Positions 50,286 through 59,561 of a DNA stretch of 60,587 bases are shown piece by piece (the stretch's first letter is position 1; each line of letters opens with the position of its first letter). The notes beneath the pieces are model-generated. The model saw only the letters and a list, made by a program, of their open reading frames with translations, searched no databases and was not told the DNA's origin. Where the stretch lies: contig NZ_NPDD01000157.1 of assembly GCF_002272245.1 (NCBI RefSeq), positions 1 to 60,587 on the forward strand, given 5' to 3'. Source of the DNA: Bacillus sp. 7884-1. GTDB taxonomy: Bacteria; Bacillota; Bacilli; Bacillales; Cytobacillaceae. The translations under genes were made by a program, and so were the position numbers.

Positions 50286-50918
50286 ATGCGCAAACCGGTT
50301 GTTATTGGTGTTGCCGGAGGTTCCGGCTCAGGAAAAACAAGTGTAACAAAGGCAATTTATGAAAGCTTTAAAGGTCATTCCATAACCATGCTTCAACAGG
50401 ATTATTATTATAAAGACCAAAGTGATTTACCCTTTGAGGAACGCTTAAAGACGAATTATGACCATCCATTGGCTTTTGATAATGATTTGCTTATCGAACA
50501 TATTGAAAAGCTGTTACGTTATGAGCCTATTGACAAACCAGTTTATGATTATTCGCTTCATACCCGTTCGAAAGAAATCATTGAAGTTGAACCAAAAGAT
50601 GTTATTATACTAGAAGGAATACTTGTTCTTGAAGATGAGCGGTTACGTAATTTGATGGATATTAAGCTGTTTGTTGATACAGATGCAGATATTCGAATTA
50701 TCAGAAGGATGTCACGTGACATTAAAGAGCGTGGGCGGACATTGGACTCAGTTATTGAGCAATATACGAATGTGGTTCGTCCGATGCACAATCAATTTAT
50801 TGAACCTACTAAGAGATATGCGGATGTCATTATCCCTGAAGGCGGTCAAAATCATGTGGCGATAGATTTAATGGTCACAAAAATTCAAACAATTCTTGAA
50901 CAAAAGTCAATTTTATGA
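50286..50918 (+). CDS. udk: Uridine kinase
   Basis: A 210-residue P-loop kinase: Walker [46 protein letters not shown] and [12 protein letters not shown]. It phosphorylates uridine and cytidine in salvage. AAAGGAGAA supports ATG 50286 rather than the TTG three bases earlier. A G+C-rich imperfect hairpin without T-tract follows near 50971-50998. Confidence 0.95.
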   Translation: MRKPVVIGVAGGSGSGKTSVTKAIYESFKGHSITMLQQDYYYKDQSDLPFEERLKTNYDHPLAFDNDLLIEHIEKLLRYEPIDKPVYDYSLHTRSKEIIEVEPKDVIILEGILVLEDERLRNLMDIKLFVDTDADIRIIRRMSRDIKERGRTLDSVIEQYTNVVRPMHNQFIEPTKRYADVIIPEGGQNHVAIDLMVTKIQTILEQKSIL

Positions 50919-51079
50919 AACAATAGCCTAAAGATTAGGTTCAAATGAATCCATATTGGATGAATACAAGCTGCGCGCCCTTTTTAGAGGACGCGCTCCT
51001 ATGTATTTATGTGATACCTACATAACATTATCAAACACAATCTATGGGGGATTGTGAAGACTAGAAGGAGTGAGAAGTT

Positions 51080-51556
51080 TTGGCGATCGAAAAAGTATTT
51101 CCAATGACACAGGCGGGTAAAGACAAACTAGTCCAGGAGCTTGAACATTTAAAATCGGTAAAGCGAAAAGAAGTTGTAGAAAGAATTAAAATTGCAAGAA
51201 GTTTCGGAGATTTATCTGAAAACTCTGAATACGATTCTGCGAAGGAAGAACAAGCATTTGTAGAAGGTCGTATAACAACTTTAGAAAATATGATTCGCAA
51301 TGCAAAGATAATTGTGGAAGGCGACACAGTTACCGACTCGGTTACTTTAGGAAGGTCAGTTACATTTGTGGAACTTCCTAATGGCGATGAAGAAACTTAT
51401 ACCATCGTTGGCAGTGCAGAGGCAGATCCGTTTGAAGGAAAAATTTCAAACGATTCTCCAATAGCTAGAAGTCTAATCGGCAAAAAAGTAGGCGATCAAG
51501 TATCCGTTCAAACACCAGGCGGTGAAATGAGCGTCCGTATTGTCTCTATTAAGTAA
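51080..51556 (+). CDS. greA: Transcription elongation factor GreA
   Basis: A 158-residue GreA: N-terminal coiled coil ([45 protein letters not shown]) whose acidic tip stimulates transcript cleavage, then the FKBP-like domain ([21 protein letters not shown]). It rescues backtracked RNA polymerase. The start is TTG with AGAAGGAGTGAG upstream. Confidence 0.96.
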   Translation: MAIEKVFPMTQAGKDKLVQELEHLKSVKRKEVVERIKIARSFGDLSENSEYDSAKEEQAFVEGRITTLENMIRNAKIIVEGDTVTDSVTLGRSVTFVELPNGDEETYTIVGSAEADPFEGKISNDSPIARSLIGKKVGDQVSVQTPGGEMSVRIVSIK

Positions 51557-51589
51557 TTGATTTTTTTAACTTTATGTTTGAAATAGAAG

Positions 51590-51623
51590 CACCTCGTCAA
51601 AACTTTTGACGAGGTGTTTTTTT
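51590..51623 (+). terminator. greA terminator whose 3' arm is the pbpI Shine-Dalgarno
   Basis: CACCTCGTCAAAA (51590-51602) pairs with TTTTGACGAGGTG (51604-51616), a near-gapless stem, followed by seven T and immediately by ATG 51624. GAGGTG in the 3' arm is the only ribosome site for pbpI, 7 nt from its ATG. Confidence 0.88.
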
Positions 51624-53384
51624 ATGATACGTAGACGAATTAAAGGATTACTCGTCCTTTGTATAGCTGGGTTATTGATTCTCACTGGGCGATTAATTCA
51701 GATTCAGTTGGTTCAAACGGAGACTTTTTCGAAGCATAATGTAAATCTTTTGGAAGAAAGTGTGAAACAAAGAACACAGGAATTAGTCATCGATAACGGG
51801 CGCGGTAATTTTCTTGATCGGAATGGAGATTTGCTTACCCATAAGAAAGTATCTGTTCTTGTCCTCTTCCCTTTTTTAAAAAATATGGAATGGGATATGG
51901 AAGCAGTATCAACTATTTCTGGTATTTCAGAAAATAGTTTAAAAAACGCCTTAGAGGATGCAAATAAACCTTTTGCATATGGAGAACCACAGCCACTGGA
52001 ATTAACACCTTCACAAATGGAAAAAATTAATAAGCTTGAAATACCCGGTGTATTTGCCATTGAAAAGAAATTTGAACGCACCGAAATACTCGCAGAGCAA
52101 TTAATTGGGTTAACGGGAGAAAACGCTGAAGAATTAAAAAAACGTTATTCAAATAAGGATCTCTCTGAGAAGACACTTATTGGTGTTTCAGGTCTAGAAG
52201 AAAGTTTTGATGAATTTTTACTTCCAGAAGGAAAGTCCAAACTTGTCTATCACGTTGATGGTGACGGGGCACCGTTATTCGGAATTAATGTAAAGTATGT
52301 AGATCCTGCTAATCCTTTTTACCCAGTAAACGTTAGAACAACGATTGATAAAAGTTTACAGCAGAAATCGGAGGAATTAGTGGACCAGCATGCAATAAAT
52401 AAGGGCGGGTTAGTGCTCCTTGATATTCAAACCAATAGTGTCCTAGCATCCGTTTCACGTCCAGCTATCAATCAAAGTGATCCTTATAGCGGCTCTGGGA
52501 TTACGAACCGAATGCTAAAGCAAGAAATAATGGGTTCCATCTTTAAAACCGTGGTAGCAGCAGCTGCCATTGATAATAATCTGGATGGCCCAACAAGGTT
52601 ATTTGATTGCAGCAAAAAAATTAATGGCGATCCTGAACTCAAATATAATTATGGAATGCTCTCTTTTACGGATAGCTTTGCGAGAAGCTGTAATCGGACC
52701 TTTGGAGAACTAGCAAAGGAACTTCAAAAAATAGATAAAAATATGTTGGAGGATTATGCTGAGAAATTGTCGTTAACAGGTAAGGTAGGCTGGCAGGGTG
52801 AAGTTTATCATACTGATAATTTTAAACAGCTTGTCGATGAAGATAAAGGCAGGGTGTTTTTAACAGAAGAGGCTAAGAAGGACCAAAATTATGCAGCTAT
52901 GTCAGGGATTGGTCAGCATGAGGTTCGGGCAACGCCGCTGGCTGTAGTCAATATGATGGCCACAATCGCAAGAGGCGGTAAAAAAGAAATGGTACGAACT
53001 GCTTCGAAAATTGAGTATAAAAATGGTACAACGATGGTTACCTTCGATAATAAAGCATTATCTGGAGATACCATTTCACCTTACAGTGCAATGAAGCTTC
53101 AGAAATTATTAAGAGATGTTGTTGTAAATCCGAATGGAACTGGAAAATGGTTTCAAGACCTTCCCTATGAGGTTGCAGGGAAATCAGGAACCGCGGAGAC
53201 AGGGAAATATGAGAATGATAAACAATTGCATAATAAGTGGTTTGCGGGCTATTTTCCCTATCAAAATCCTAAATACGCGCTTGTCGCCGTTAATCTAGAT
53301 GTTCTCGATACAGAAGGCGGTGTGAATTTATTATTTGCCGATATGGTAAAAATGTTATATGAATATGACAAAGGATTACAATAG
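51624..53384 (+). CDS. pbpI: Class B penicillin-binding protein PbpI (YrrR)
   Basis: A 586-residue transpeptidase: membrane anchor (8-22), dimerisation domain, and catalytic domain with SIFK (305-308), SCN (355-357) and KSGT (520-523). SIFK instead of the common STFK still keeps the catalytic Ser and Lys. In B. subtilis pbpI is expressed in the forespore under sigma-F. Start ATG 51624; the TTG at 51606 is within the terminator stem. yrrS follows. Confidence 0.92.
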   Translation: MIRRRIKGLLVLCIAGLLILTGRLIQIQLVQTETFSKHNVNLLEESVKQRTQELVIDNGRGNFLDRNGDLLTHKKVSVLVLFPFLKNMEWDMEAVSTISGISENSLKNALEDANKPFAYGEPQPLELTPSQMEKINKLEIPGVFAIEKKFERTEILAEQLIGLTGENAEELKKRYSNKDLSEKTLIGVSGLEESFDEFLLPEGKSKLVYHVDGDGAPLFGINVKYVDPANPFYPVNVRTTIDKSLQQKSEELVDQHAINKGGLVLLDIQTNSVLASVSRPAINQSDPYSGSGITNRMLKQEIMGSIFKTVVAAAAIDNNLDGPTRLFDCSKKINGDPELKYNYGMLSFTDSFARSCNRTFGELAKELQKIDKNMLEDYAEKLSLTGKVGWQGEVYHTDNFKQLVDEDKGRVFLTEEAKKDQNYAAMSGIGQHEVRATPLAVVNMMATIARGGKKEMVRTASKIEYKNGTTMVTFDNKALSGDTISPYSAMKLQKLLRDVVVNPNGTGKWFQDLPYEVAGKSGTAETGKYENDKQLHNKWFAGYFPYQNPKYALVAVNLDVLDTEGGVNLLFADMVKMLYEYDKGLQ

Positions 53385-53405
53385 TATTAACTTAAGGAAA
53401 AATCC

Positions 53406-53434
53406 TTCACGTTCTTTTCGATTCATGTTAGAAT
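53406..53434 (+). promoter_or_regulatory. Possible yrrS promoter
   Basis: TTCACG (53406-53411), 17-nt spacer, TAGAAT (53429-53434), 62 nt before yrrS. Confidence 0.4.
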
Positions 53435-53495
53435 GTTGACAGCCATAATAATTGTTTAGCGGCGCTTTCGCTTTTCTATTTGGAGGGATTTTAAT

Positions 53496-54161
53496 ATGAG
53501 TAACGATTTCCAATCTGGTTCACGTTCTGGTTATCGAGCTAAAAGGAAGAAAACGAACATTATCTTAAATAGTCTTATTGTCATTGTGCTAGCACTCATT
53601 TTCTTTGTAGCCTATACGATCTTCTTATCAGGTGACGATAAAGCAGCACCCAAAAAGGAAGATACCAAAACAACAGCAAATCAAGCCTCAGAAAAAGAGG
53701 ATAAAGATACTGAAAAAAATGACGCCGCCCGGGAAACTGAGGGAGATACAGATTCTGAGGAAAATGCTGATGAAGAGAGTGAAGAAGCTTCAGCACCTGA
53801 ACAGGAAGATGACTCACAGGCAGTTATTACCGAGGGAGATGGAACTACCAATGTAGTTAGAACCATCGAGAACCCTACCTGGAAGCCTGTAGGTACCGTG
53901 CAAACGGGTGAACATGCCCCAGTTTATGATGAATCACATGTAGATTGGCAGGAAATGCGAAAGGCAATTTCATATGCAACTGGGTTGGAAGAAAGTAATA
54001 TGACTTTATATTGGTTAGGGCGGGATAAAGCATCTGGAACTGGATCGTTTAGTACCGTTGCATCTAAGGATAAAACACAAAAATACAATGTCTACCTTGA
54101 ATGGGTAGATGGTGAAGGCTGGAAGCCAGTTAAAGTAGAAGAGCTTTCTGCCATTGAATAA
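53496..54161 (+). CDS. yrrS: YrrS, DUF1510 membrane-anchored protein
   Basis: A 221-residue protein: basic N-terminus, one membrane helix (24-48, IILNSLIVIVLALIFFVAYTIFL), a long acidic, low-complexity linker (about 55-120, rich in Glu, Asp, Lys), and a folded C-terminal DUF1510 domain (WKPVGTVQTGEHAPVYDESHVDWQEM). Outside-facing. It is encoded next to pbpI in Bacillus; role unknown. Confidence 0.9.
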   Translation: MSNDFQSGSRSGYRAKRKKTNIILNSLIVIVLALIFFVAYTIFLSGDDKAAPKKEDTKTTANQASEKEDKDTEKNDAARETEGDTDSEENADEESEEASAPEQEDDSQAVITEGDGTTNVVRTIENPTWKPVGTVQTGEHAPVYDESHVDWQEMRKAISYATGLEESNMTLYWLGRDKASGTGSFSTVASKDKTQKYNVYLEWVDGEGWKPVKVEELSAIE

Positions 54162-54162
54162 T

Positions 54163-54198
54163 AAAAAATAGGATGGGCTATCCATCCTATTTTTTTCT
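54163..54198. terminator. Bidirectional terminator between yrrS and the DUF2536 gene
   Basis: AAAAAATAGGATGG pairs with CCATCCTATTTTTT around GCTAT. The stop codon of the minus-strand gene lies inside it. Confidence 0.9.
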
Positions 54199-54396
54199 TT
54201 TAAAGTGGACAACTGCGGTATAGAAAGTTTGCCCCTTCTCGGTAACATACATTTGGTGAGAGACGGAATGTACCCCTAAGAGAATCGCTTTATTTTCCTC
54301 AATTTTTCCTTCAATTTTCTTTTCCAAAACTTTAAGATCAGTAGCTTCAAAGAACTCTACCTTATCCTCAATAAAGTCAATTTGAAAATTCAACAT
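54187..54396 (-). CDS. yrzA: DUF2536 small protein (YrzA-like)
   Basis: A 69-residue protein (LNFQIDFIEDKVEFFEATDLKVLEKKIEGKIEENKAI, ending VVHFKRKK). The family is small and restricted to Bacillus. Start 54396 follows GAAAGGGTGATA; the longer reading to 54420 lacks such a site. Function unknown; gene name given by position. Confidence 0.75.
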   Translation of the reverse strand: MLNFQIDFIEDKVEFFEATDLKVLEKKIEGKIEENKAILLGVHSVSHQMYVTEKGQTFYTAVVHFKRKK

Positions 54397-54491
54397 TATC
54401 ACCCTTTCCCCTATGTACATTTTAGTAATTAATTTTTTTTAAAGCAATAAGAGATGGAAGATGCGATAACATTTTTAAAATAAATTCATAG

Positions 54492-54512
54492 TATACTTAT
54501 AGGAATTATAAG
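54492..54512 (+). promoter_or_regulatory. Promoter -10 with overlapping palindrome, candidate CymR operator of the yrrT operon
   Basis: TATACT (54492-54497) overlaps the perfect palindrome CTTATA-GGAAT-TATAAG (54496-54512), 24 nt before yrrT. No clear -35. The yrrT-mccB operon is a known CymR target in B. subtilis and the repressor is encoded in this window; whether this exact sequence is the operator is inference. Confidence 0.45.
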
Positions 54513-54535
54513 TTTGAGGTCTGGAGGTTTCCAGT

Positions 54536-55174
54536 TTGGGACGTGAATTTTTAGATGTTTTTGAACAATGGGCAGATTCCTATGATGAAAGTGTTAGCGG
54601 ACATAATCAAGAATATAAAGAGGTTTTTGCGGGATATGAGCAAATATTAGAAGCTGTCAAAGAACGTTCAATGGGGCATGTGGTAGAGTTTGGTGTTGGA
54701 ACGGGTAACTTGACAAAAATATTATTTGAAAAGGGTTTGAATGTAACTGGAATTGAGCCGTCTGTTCCAATGAGGAGAATTGCAGAAGCAAAGCTTGGTA
54801 CAAATGTGAAAATTCTTGAGGGTGACTTTCTTCATTTTCCTGAAATAATAAATATTGATACTATTGTTTCAACATATGCATTTCATCACCTCACCGATGA
54901 GGAAAAAGATGAAGCGATTGCCAAATATGGAAAGCTGCTTTCGAAAGGTGGTAGAATAGTGTTTGCGGATACGATGTTTGAATCAGGAAAAGATTATAAT
55001 AATGCAATCGTAGAAGCAAAAGCAGAAGGCTTTCATAATCTGGCAAAAGATCTGGAAACAGAATATTATACAACCATTCCTAACTTAAGAACTATTTTGG
55101 AAAAAAGTGGGTTTATCGTTAGGTTTAAACGTTGCAATAATTTTGTCTGGTTAATGGAAGCAGAAAAACAATAA
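54536..55174 (+). CDS. yrrT: YrrT, class I SAM-dependent methyltransferase
   Basis: A 212-residue methyltransferase: SAM motif [38 protein letters not shown] and [11 protein letters not shown]. First gene of the methionine-to-cysteine recycling operon; proposed role is SAM to SAH conversion feeding MtnN. TTG start with CTGGAGG upstream. Acceptor unknown. Confidence 0.9.
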   Translation: MGREFLDVFEQWADSYDESVSGHNQEYKEVFAGYEQILEAVKERSMGHVVEFGVGTGNLTKILFEKGLNVTGIEPSVPMRRIAEAKLGTNVKILEGDFLHFPEIINIDTIVSTYAFHHLTDEEKDEAIAKYGKLLSKGGRIVFADTMFESGKDYNNAIVEAKAEGFHNLAKDLETEYYTTIPNLRTILEKSGFIVRFKRCNNFVWLMEAEKQ

Positions 55175-55190
55175 GAGAGAGGTTTTAGAC

Positions 55191-55886
55191 ATGAAAATTG
55201 CCATCATTGGAGCAATGGAAGAAGAAGTAAAATTACTAAGAGACAATATTGAGGGGCAAACACAAGAAACAATAGCCGGATGTGAGTTTACCCTTGGACA
55301 AATGAATGGAGCAGAAGTGATTTTGCTTCGCTCAGGAATTGGAAAGGTAAATGCAGCGATGTCGACAACCATTTTACTTGAAAAATATAAACCAGACTGC
55401 ATTATCAATACAGGATCAGCTGGAGGTTTTAACCCAGAATTAAATGTAGGGGATGCCGTCATTTCTACGGAAGTCCGCCATCATGATGTGGATGTAACTG
55501 CCTTCGGATATGAATATGGGCAGGTACCACAGCTTCCTGCTGCATTTTTGGCTGATGAAAAGTTAATTTCTATAGCAGAAAATGCCGCAAAGGAACTAAG
55601 TAAATTCCAAATTGTTAAAGGGTTAATTGTTACAGGTGATTCTTTCATGGAGGATCCAGAACGTGTGAAGTTTGTACGTTCTAAATTTGAAAAATTACAG
55701 GCAGTTGAAATGGAAGCAGCTGCAATTGCGCAAGTTGCCCATCGATTTGGTGTTCCATTTGTGATCATTCGATCTTTATCTGATATTGCAGGAAAAGAAT
55801 CGGAAACTTCATTTGATCAATTTATAGACCAGGCCGCAACCCATTCCGCTACACTGGTTATGAAAATGGTGGCGGCGTTAGGGTAG
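55191..55886 (+). CDS. mtnN: 5'-methylthioadenosine/S-adenosylhomocysteine nucleosidase
   Basis: A 231-residue nucleoside phosphorylase-fold enzyme: [65 protein letters not shown] and a catalytic Asp in [11 protein letters not shown]. It releases adenine from MTA and SAH, giving S-ribosylhomocysteine for recycling to homocysteine. Follows yrrT by 16 nt. Confidence 0.96.
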   Translation: MKIAIIGAMEEEVKLLRDNIEGQTQETIAGCEFTLGQMNGAEVILLRSGIGKVNAAMSTTILLEKYKPDCIINTGSAGGFNPELNVGDAVISTEVRHHDVDVTAFGYEYGQVPQLPAAFLADEKLISIAENAAKELSKFQIVKGLIVTGDSFMEDPERVKFVRSKFEKLQAVEMEAAAIAQVAHRFGVPFVIIRSLSDIAGKESETSFDQFIDQAATHSATLVMKMVAALG

Positions 55887-55906
55887 TAGGCAAGAAGGCT
55901 GGTGGG

Positions 55907-56833
55907 ATGATGAGAATATTTAAAAATGTCCATGAATTAATAGGACATACACCTATTGTAGAAATTTCACAGTTTCCTCTCCCAAAAGATGTACGTATTT
56001 TTGCTAAACTGGAATTCATGAATCCAGGCGGCAGTGTTAAGGATCGACTCGGTGTAGAACTTTTGCGGGAGGCTTTCGAGAGTGGAAAGCTTCAAGAAGG
56101 AGGAACGGTTATTGAACCGACAGCCGGGAATACAGGGATCGGATTAGCGCTTGCTGCCTTAAACAAAGGCGTGCAGGTTATTTTATGTGTCCCAGAGAAA
56201 TTCAGTATAGAAAAACAAGAATTAATGAAAGCTCTTGGAGCAAAAATTGTTCATACTCCTACTGAAAAAGGGATGAAAGGAGCCATTGCGAAAGCAGAGG
56301 CTCTCCTTAAGGAAATTCCTGGATCTTATTGTCCACAGCAATTTAGCAATTCTGCAAATCCTGAAACGTATTATAAAACATTAGGACCTGAGCTATGGGA
56401 ACAAATGGATGGGAAAATAAGTACATTTGTTGCAGGCGCAGGTACAGGCGGAACCTTTATGGGTACAGCTCGTTATTTAAAAGACCAAAATATAGACATA
56501 AAGACTGTTATTGTCGAACCAGAAGGCTCCATTTTAAATGGTGGTGAATCAGGTCCCCATAAAACTGAGGGAATTGGTATGGAATTTCTTCCCGGTTATA
56601 TGGACCCAGACTATTTTGATGCCATTCATACAATTTCTGACGATGATGCATTTTGGTTTGTAAAAGAATTAGCAGCAAAAGAAGGATTATTGGTTGGCAG
56701 TTCATCCGGTGCTGCCTTTAAGGCTGCCATGTTGGAAGCAGAAAGTGCTAAAGCTGGAGCGAATATTGTCGTTATATTCCCAGATGGAAGTGAACGCTAT
56801 CTAAGTAAGAAGATTTTTGAAGGGGGGATTTAG
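55907..56833 (+). CDS. mccA: MccA, O-acetylserine-dependent cystathionine beta-synthase
   Basis: A 308-residue fold-type II PLP enzyme: lysine in NPGGSVKDRLGVELL, PTAGNTGIGLA, GTGGTFMGTARYLK and VGSSSGAAFKAA. The operon position before mccB and after mtnN identifies it as the YrhA-type synthase joining homocysteine and O-acetylserine, not a plain CysK. Either ATG 55907 or ATG 55910 may start it; GGTGGG lies directly in front, favouring the second. Confidence 0.92.
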   Translation: MMRIFKNVHELIGHTPIVEISQFPLPKDVRIFAKLEFMNPGGSVKDRLGVELLREAFESGKLQEGGTVIEPTAGNTGIGLALAALNKGVQVILCVPEKFSIEKQELMKALGAKIVHTPTEKGMKGAIAKAEALLKEIPGSYCPQQFSNSANPETYYKTLGPELWEQMDGKISTFVAGAGTGGTFMGTARYLKDQNIDIKTVIVEPEGSILNGGESGPHKTEGIGMEFLPGYMDPDYFDAIHTISDDDAFWFVKELAAKEGLLVGSSSGAAFKAAMLEAESAKAGANIVVIFPDGSERYLSKKIFEGGI

Positions 56834-57967
<1,134 letters not shown>

Positions 57968-57978
57968 TAAATTCTTTG

Positions 57979-58006
57979 TCCGGCTTATATGCCGGATTTA
58001 TTTTTT
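57979..58006 (+). terminator. Terminator after mccB
   Basis: TCCGGC and GCCGGA around TTATAT, then TTTATTTTTTG. Confidence 0.85.
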
Positions 58007-58095
58007 GTTTGTTTTTCTAAAATTTACATACTCTTTTATGCTGTTTTTTATGTTAAAGTAGCTTAGTAGATTTAAAGAAAAGCAGGTGACCAACA

Positions 58096-58344
58096 GTGGA
58101 TAAACAAACAAAAAGTCTTTATGAAAAAATGGTTGATTTTAAACAATTTGCTGTCGTATTACTCGCTGTCGGTGTATTTTTCTTTTTAGGTGTAATAATT
58201 CCATCAGACACTAAGAGTGAGATGGATATAAATATAATGATGATCTCCTCTATGTCCTTTTTAGCGGTTTCGATTTTACTTTTTATTCAATCGAAACAGT
58301 GCCAGCTTAAACTTATGGATATAGAAGACGGCAAGCAAAGATAA
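58096..58344 (+). CDS. yrhC: YrhC-like two-helix membrane protein
   Basis: An 82-residue protein with two membrane helices (about 17-35 and 48-65) and a polar C-terminus. The YrhC family lies after mccB in Bacillus; function unknown. Start GTG with AAGCAGGTGACC upstream. It has its own terminator. Confidence 0.85.
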   Translation: MDKQTKSLYEKMVDFKQFAVVLLAVGVFFFLGVIIPSDTKSEMDINIMMISSMSFLAVSILLFIQSKQCQLKLMDIEDGKQR

Positions 58345-58372
58345 ACGTTCCCTTGGGACGTTTATTTTTTTT
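58342..58372 (+). terminator. Terminator after yrhC
   Basis: AAACGT(T)CCC pairs with GGGACGTTT, two-base loop region, then a run of T. Confidence 0.85.
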
Positions 58373-58422
58373 GAATTAAACCAGGCGATTTAACTATTTT
58401 TAAAAAAATATCAAAAAAGTGG

Positions 58423-58451
58423 TTTACAAAGGGTATGTCGCTGGATATAAT
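58423..58451 (+). promoter_or_regulatory. Strong sigma-A promoter of the first micro-ORF
   Basis: TTTACA (58423-58428), 17-nt spacer, perfect TATAAT (58446-58451). It would start a transcript of about 200 nt ending at the 58623 hairpin. Confidence 0.82.
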
Positions 58452-58491
58452 TACCGTAGTTAGTAAAAAATTCCGAAGGAGGTCGAAGAAA

Positions 58492-58596
58492 ATGATGATG
58501 AAATTAATGGTTGCTGCCACGGGTAATGCTATTTGGATGACAACTGCATATGTAAATAATTTGCATTCGACCGACAGGAATGGATTGCTTAACTAA
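58492..58596 (+). CDS. 34-residue peptide MMMKLMVAATG..., unknown
   Basis: A micro-ORF with excellent ribosome site (AAGGAGGTCG, ending 8 nt before the ATG), own promoter and own terminator. Three Met codons start it, then KLMVAATGNAIW, a short hydrophobic patch, and a polar end (HSTDRNGLLN). No family recognised. The unit of promoter, ribosome site, short ORF and terminator argues that it is real, or that the RNA has a dual coding/regulatory role. Confidence 0.55.
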   Translation: MMMKLMVAATGNAIWMTTAYVNNLHSTDRNGLLN

Positions 58597-58622
58597 TTTT
58601 TTAGTTACCTAACATATCCATG

Positions 58623-58655
58623 CCGCAGGGAGAGTGCTGCCCTGCGGTATTTTTG
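58623..58655 (+). terminator. Terminator of the 34-residue ORF
   Basis: CCGCAGGG (58623-58630) pairs with CCCTGCGG (58640-58647), then TATTTTTG. Confidence 0.9.
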
Positions 58656-58666
58656 TGCCTAAAATT

Positions 58667-58704
58667 AAGGCCGCAAGGGAGTAATTTTTCTTGCGGCCTT
58701 TTTG
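58667..58704 (+). terminator. Second hairpin directly behind the first
   Basis: 11-bp perfect stem AAGGCCGCAAG (58667-58677) with CTTGCGGCCTT (58690-58700), 12-nt loop, TTTT tail. Two stacked terminators insulate the next gene. Confidence 0.85.
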
Positions 58705-58761
58705 CGCCTGTTTAATGGATATTATTAACAAATTTGGTTATAAAGGGAAGGGGTGATAGTT

Positions 58762-58902
58762 ATGACACTAAATATATTTTTTATCTCGATTACATTAAAA
58801 AAACGCAAAGAAAGTCTACAACAAGCAACTCGAAATGAAACGATAGAAAAACTTTTTGAGCAAAACAAGGAACGTCAATTGTCGGTTTATCATTTACTAT
58901 AA
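58762..58902 (+). CDS. YrzI-family small protein, copy 1 (46 aa)
   Basis: A 46-residue peptide: MTLNIFFISITLKKRKESLQ, then a helical charged half ending QLSVYHLL. GGGGTGATAG lies 6-7 nt before the ATG. It matches the Bacillus YrzI small-protein pattern: a hydrophobic N-terminus, the KKRKESLQ turn and a conserved (D/E)RQ...H end. In B. subtilis yrzI is reported to encode a toxic peptide whose operon mRNA is cut by the ribosome-linked nuclease Rae1; that role is not shown for this copy. Confidence 0.75.
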   Translation: MTLNIFFISITLKKRKESLQQATRNETIEKLFEQNKERQLSVYHLL

Positions 58903-58932
58903 ATTAACCCTTAAAAAAGGAAGTGTATTTAA

Positions 58933-59073
58933 ATGACTCTTAATATTTTATTTTTTTCAATTACAGTTAAGAAACGTAAAGAAAGTCTGCAAGAAGCAAT
59001 GCGAAATGAAATGGTTGAAAAGTTATATGATCAGCACAAAGACCGTCAAGTTACTGCTTATCATTTAATGTAA
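58933..59073 (+). CDS. YrzI-family small protein, copy 2 (46 aa)
   Basis: Same length as copy 1 and highly similar: MTLNILFFSITVKKRKESLQ, then EAMRNEMVEKLYDQHKDRQ and a TAYHLM end. The 30-nt spacer from copy 1 and the ribosome site AAAAAGGAAGTG indicate one operon from recent tandem duplication. Confidence 0.75.
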   Translation: MTLNILFFSITVKKRKESLQEAMRNEMVEKLYDQHKDRQVTAYHLM

Positions 59074-59099
59074 TAAACCCTTAATGGGAGGTGATAGTC

Positions 59100-59243
59100 A
59101 TGACCTTAAATATTTTTTTCTTATCCATTACCATCAATAAACGTGAGATGAGTATCGAAGAAGCAGCACACCAAGAACAAATTGAAAAAATATATGAAGC
59201 AACGAAGGATCGTCAGATATCCGTTCATCGCATTATGTATTAA
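59100..59243 (+). CDS. YrzI-family small protein, copy 3 (47 aa)
   Basis: The most divergent copy: MTLNIFFLSITINKREMSIE, then EAAHQEQIEKIYEATKDRQ and ISVHRIMY. It keeps the MTLNI-F-SIT start and DRQ..H end but changes the central KKRKESLQ. GGGAGGTGATAG precedes the ATG, the best ribosome site of the three. Confidence 0.75.
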   Translation: MTLNIFFLSITINKREMSIEEAAHQEQIEKIYEATKDRQISVHRIMY

Positions 59244-59279
59244 GGCTTTAAATGAAAAAAAAGGAAAGGTGGGTTTACA

Positions 59280-59339
59280 ATGATTTATTTAATTCAAAAA
59301 CGCGGTGCAAGCTTATGGAGTATGAAAGATACCACCTAG
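59280..59339 (+). CDS. 19-residue peptide downstream of the YrzI genes
   Basis: ATG 59280 with AAAGGAAAGGTGGG upstream opens MIYLIQKRGASLWSMKDTT. A very short companion ORF also lies in the B. subtilis yrzI operon (S1025), where Rae1 cleaves during translation. This peptide is a positional candidate for the same thing; sequence identity was not checked. Short length makes the call tentative. Confidence 0.45.
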   Translation: MIYLIQKRGASLWSMKDTT

Positions 59340-59366
59340 TTAGGATATTAAGGAGGTAGTTGAAAA

Positions 59367-59429
59367 ATGCCGGTGCATACCTTTTTATTGTTTCTTTTCA
59401 TGAAAGCAAAGAAGAAAAACAAAAAGTGA
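59367..59429 (+). CDS. 20-residue hydrophobic-basic peptide
   Basis: MPVHTFLLFLFMKAKKKNKK: a hydrophobic stretch followed by a lysine-rich tail. AAGGAGGTAG is 9-10 nt upstream, near consensus. The pattern resembles small membrane toxins and leader peptides. No family recognised. Same strand and spacing as the preceding micro-ORFs suggests the same transcript. Confidence 0.45.
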   Translation: MPVHTFLLFLFMKAKKKNKK

Positions 59430-59486
59430 AATCATAAATAACAATAAATGATTAACGATAAATGTTTGTTAACAAAATGTTCACAA

Positions 59487-59556
59487 CCCCTTAAGTTAGA
59501 TACTGTGAAAATGTGATAAATTCGAAGTAGATAAAAGGATCTATCTTAAGGGGTGG
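59487..59556 (+). promoter_or_regulatory. Long-range stem overlapping the ribosome site of the 25-residue ORF
   Basis: CCCCTTAAG (59487-59495) is complementary to CTTAAGGGG (59545-59553). After a T-T mismatch, TAGAT (59497-59501) pairs with ATCTA (59539-59543); the loop is 37 nt. The ribosome site AAGGGGTGGAG (from 59548) starts within the 3' arm, so the stem would block initiation at ATG 59562. Confidence 0.55.
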
Positions 59557-59561
59557 AGAAT

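Noticed and set aside
50971..50998. Hairpin between udk and greA as terminator
   Set aside because: Stem GCGCGCC/GGACGCGC is imperfect and no T-tract follows; left as an unexplained structure.
53596..53866. Alternative ORFs in the yrrS linker region
   Set aside because: They come from the low-complexity acidic linker read in other frames.
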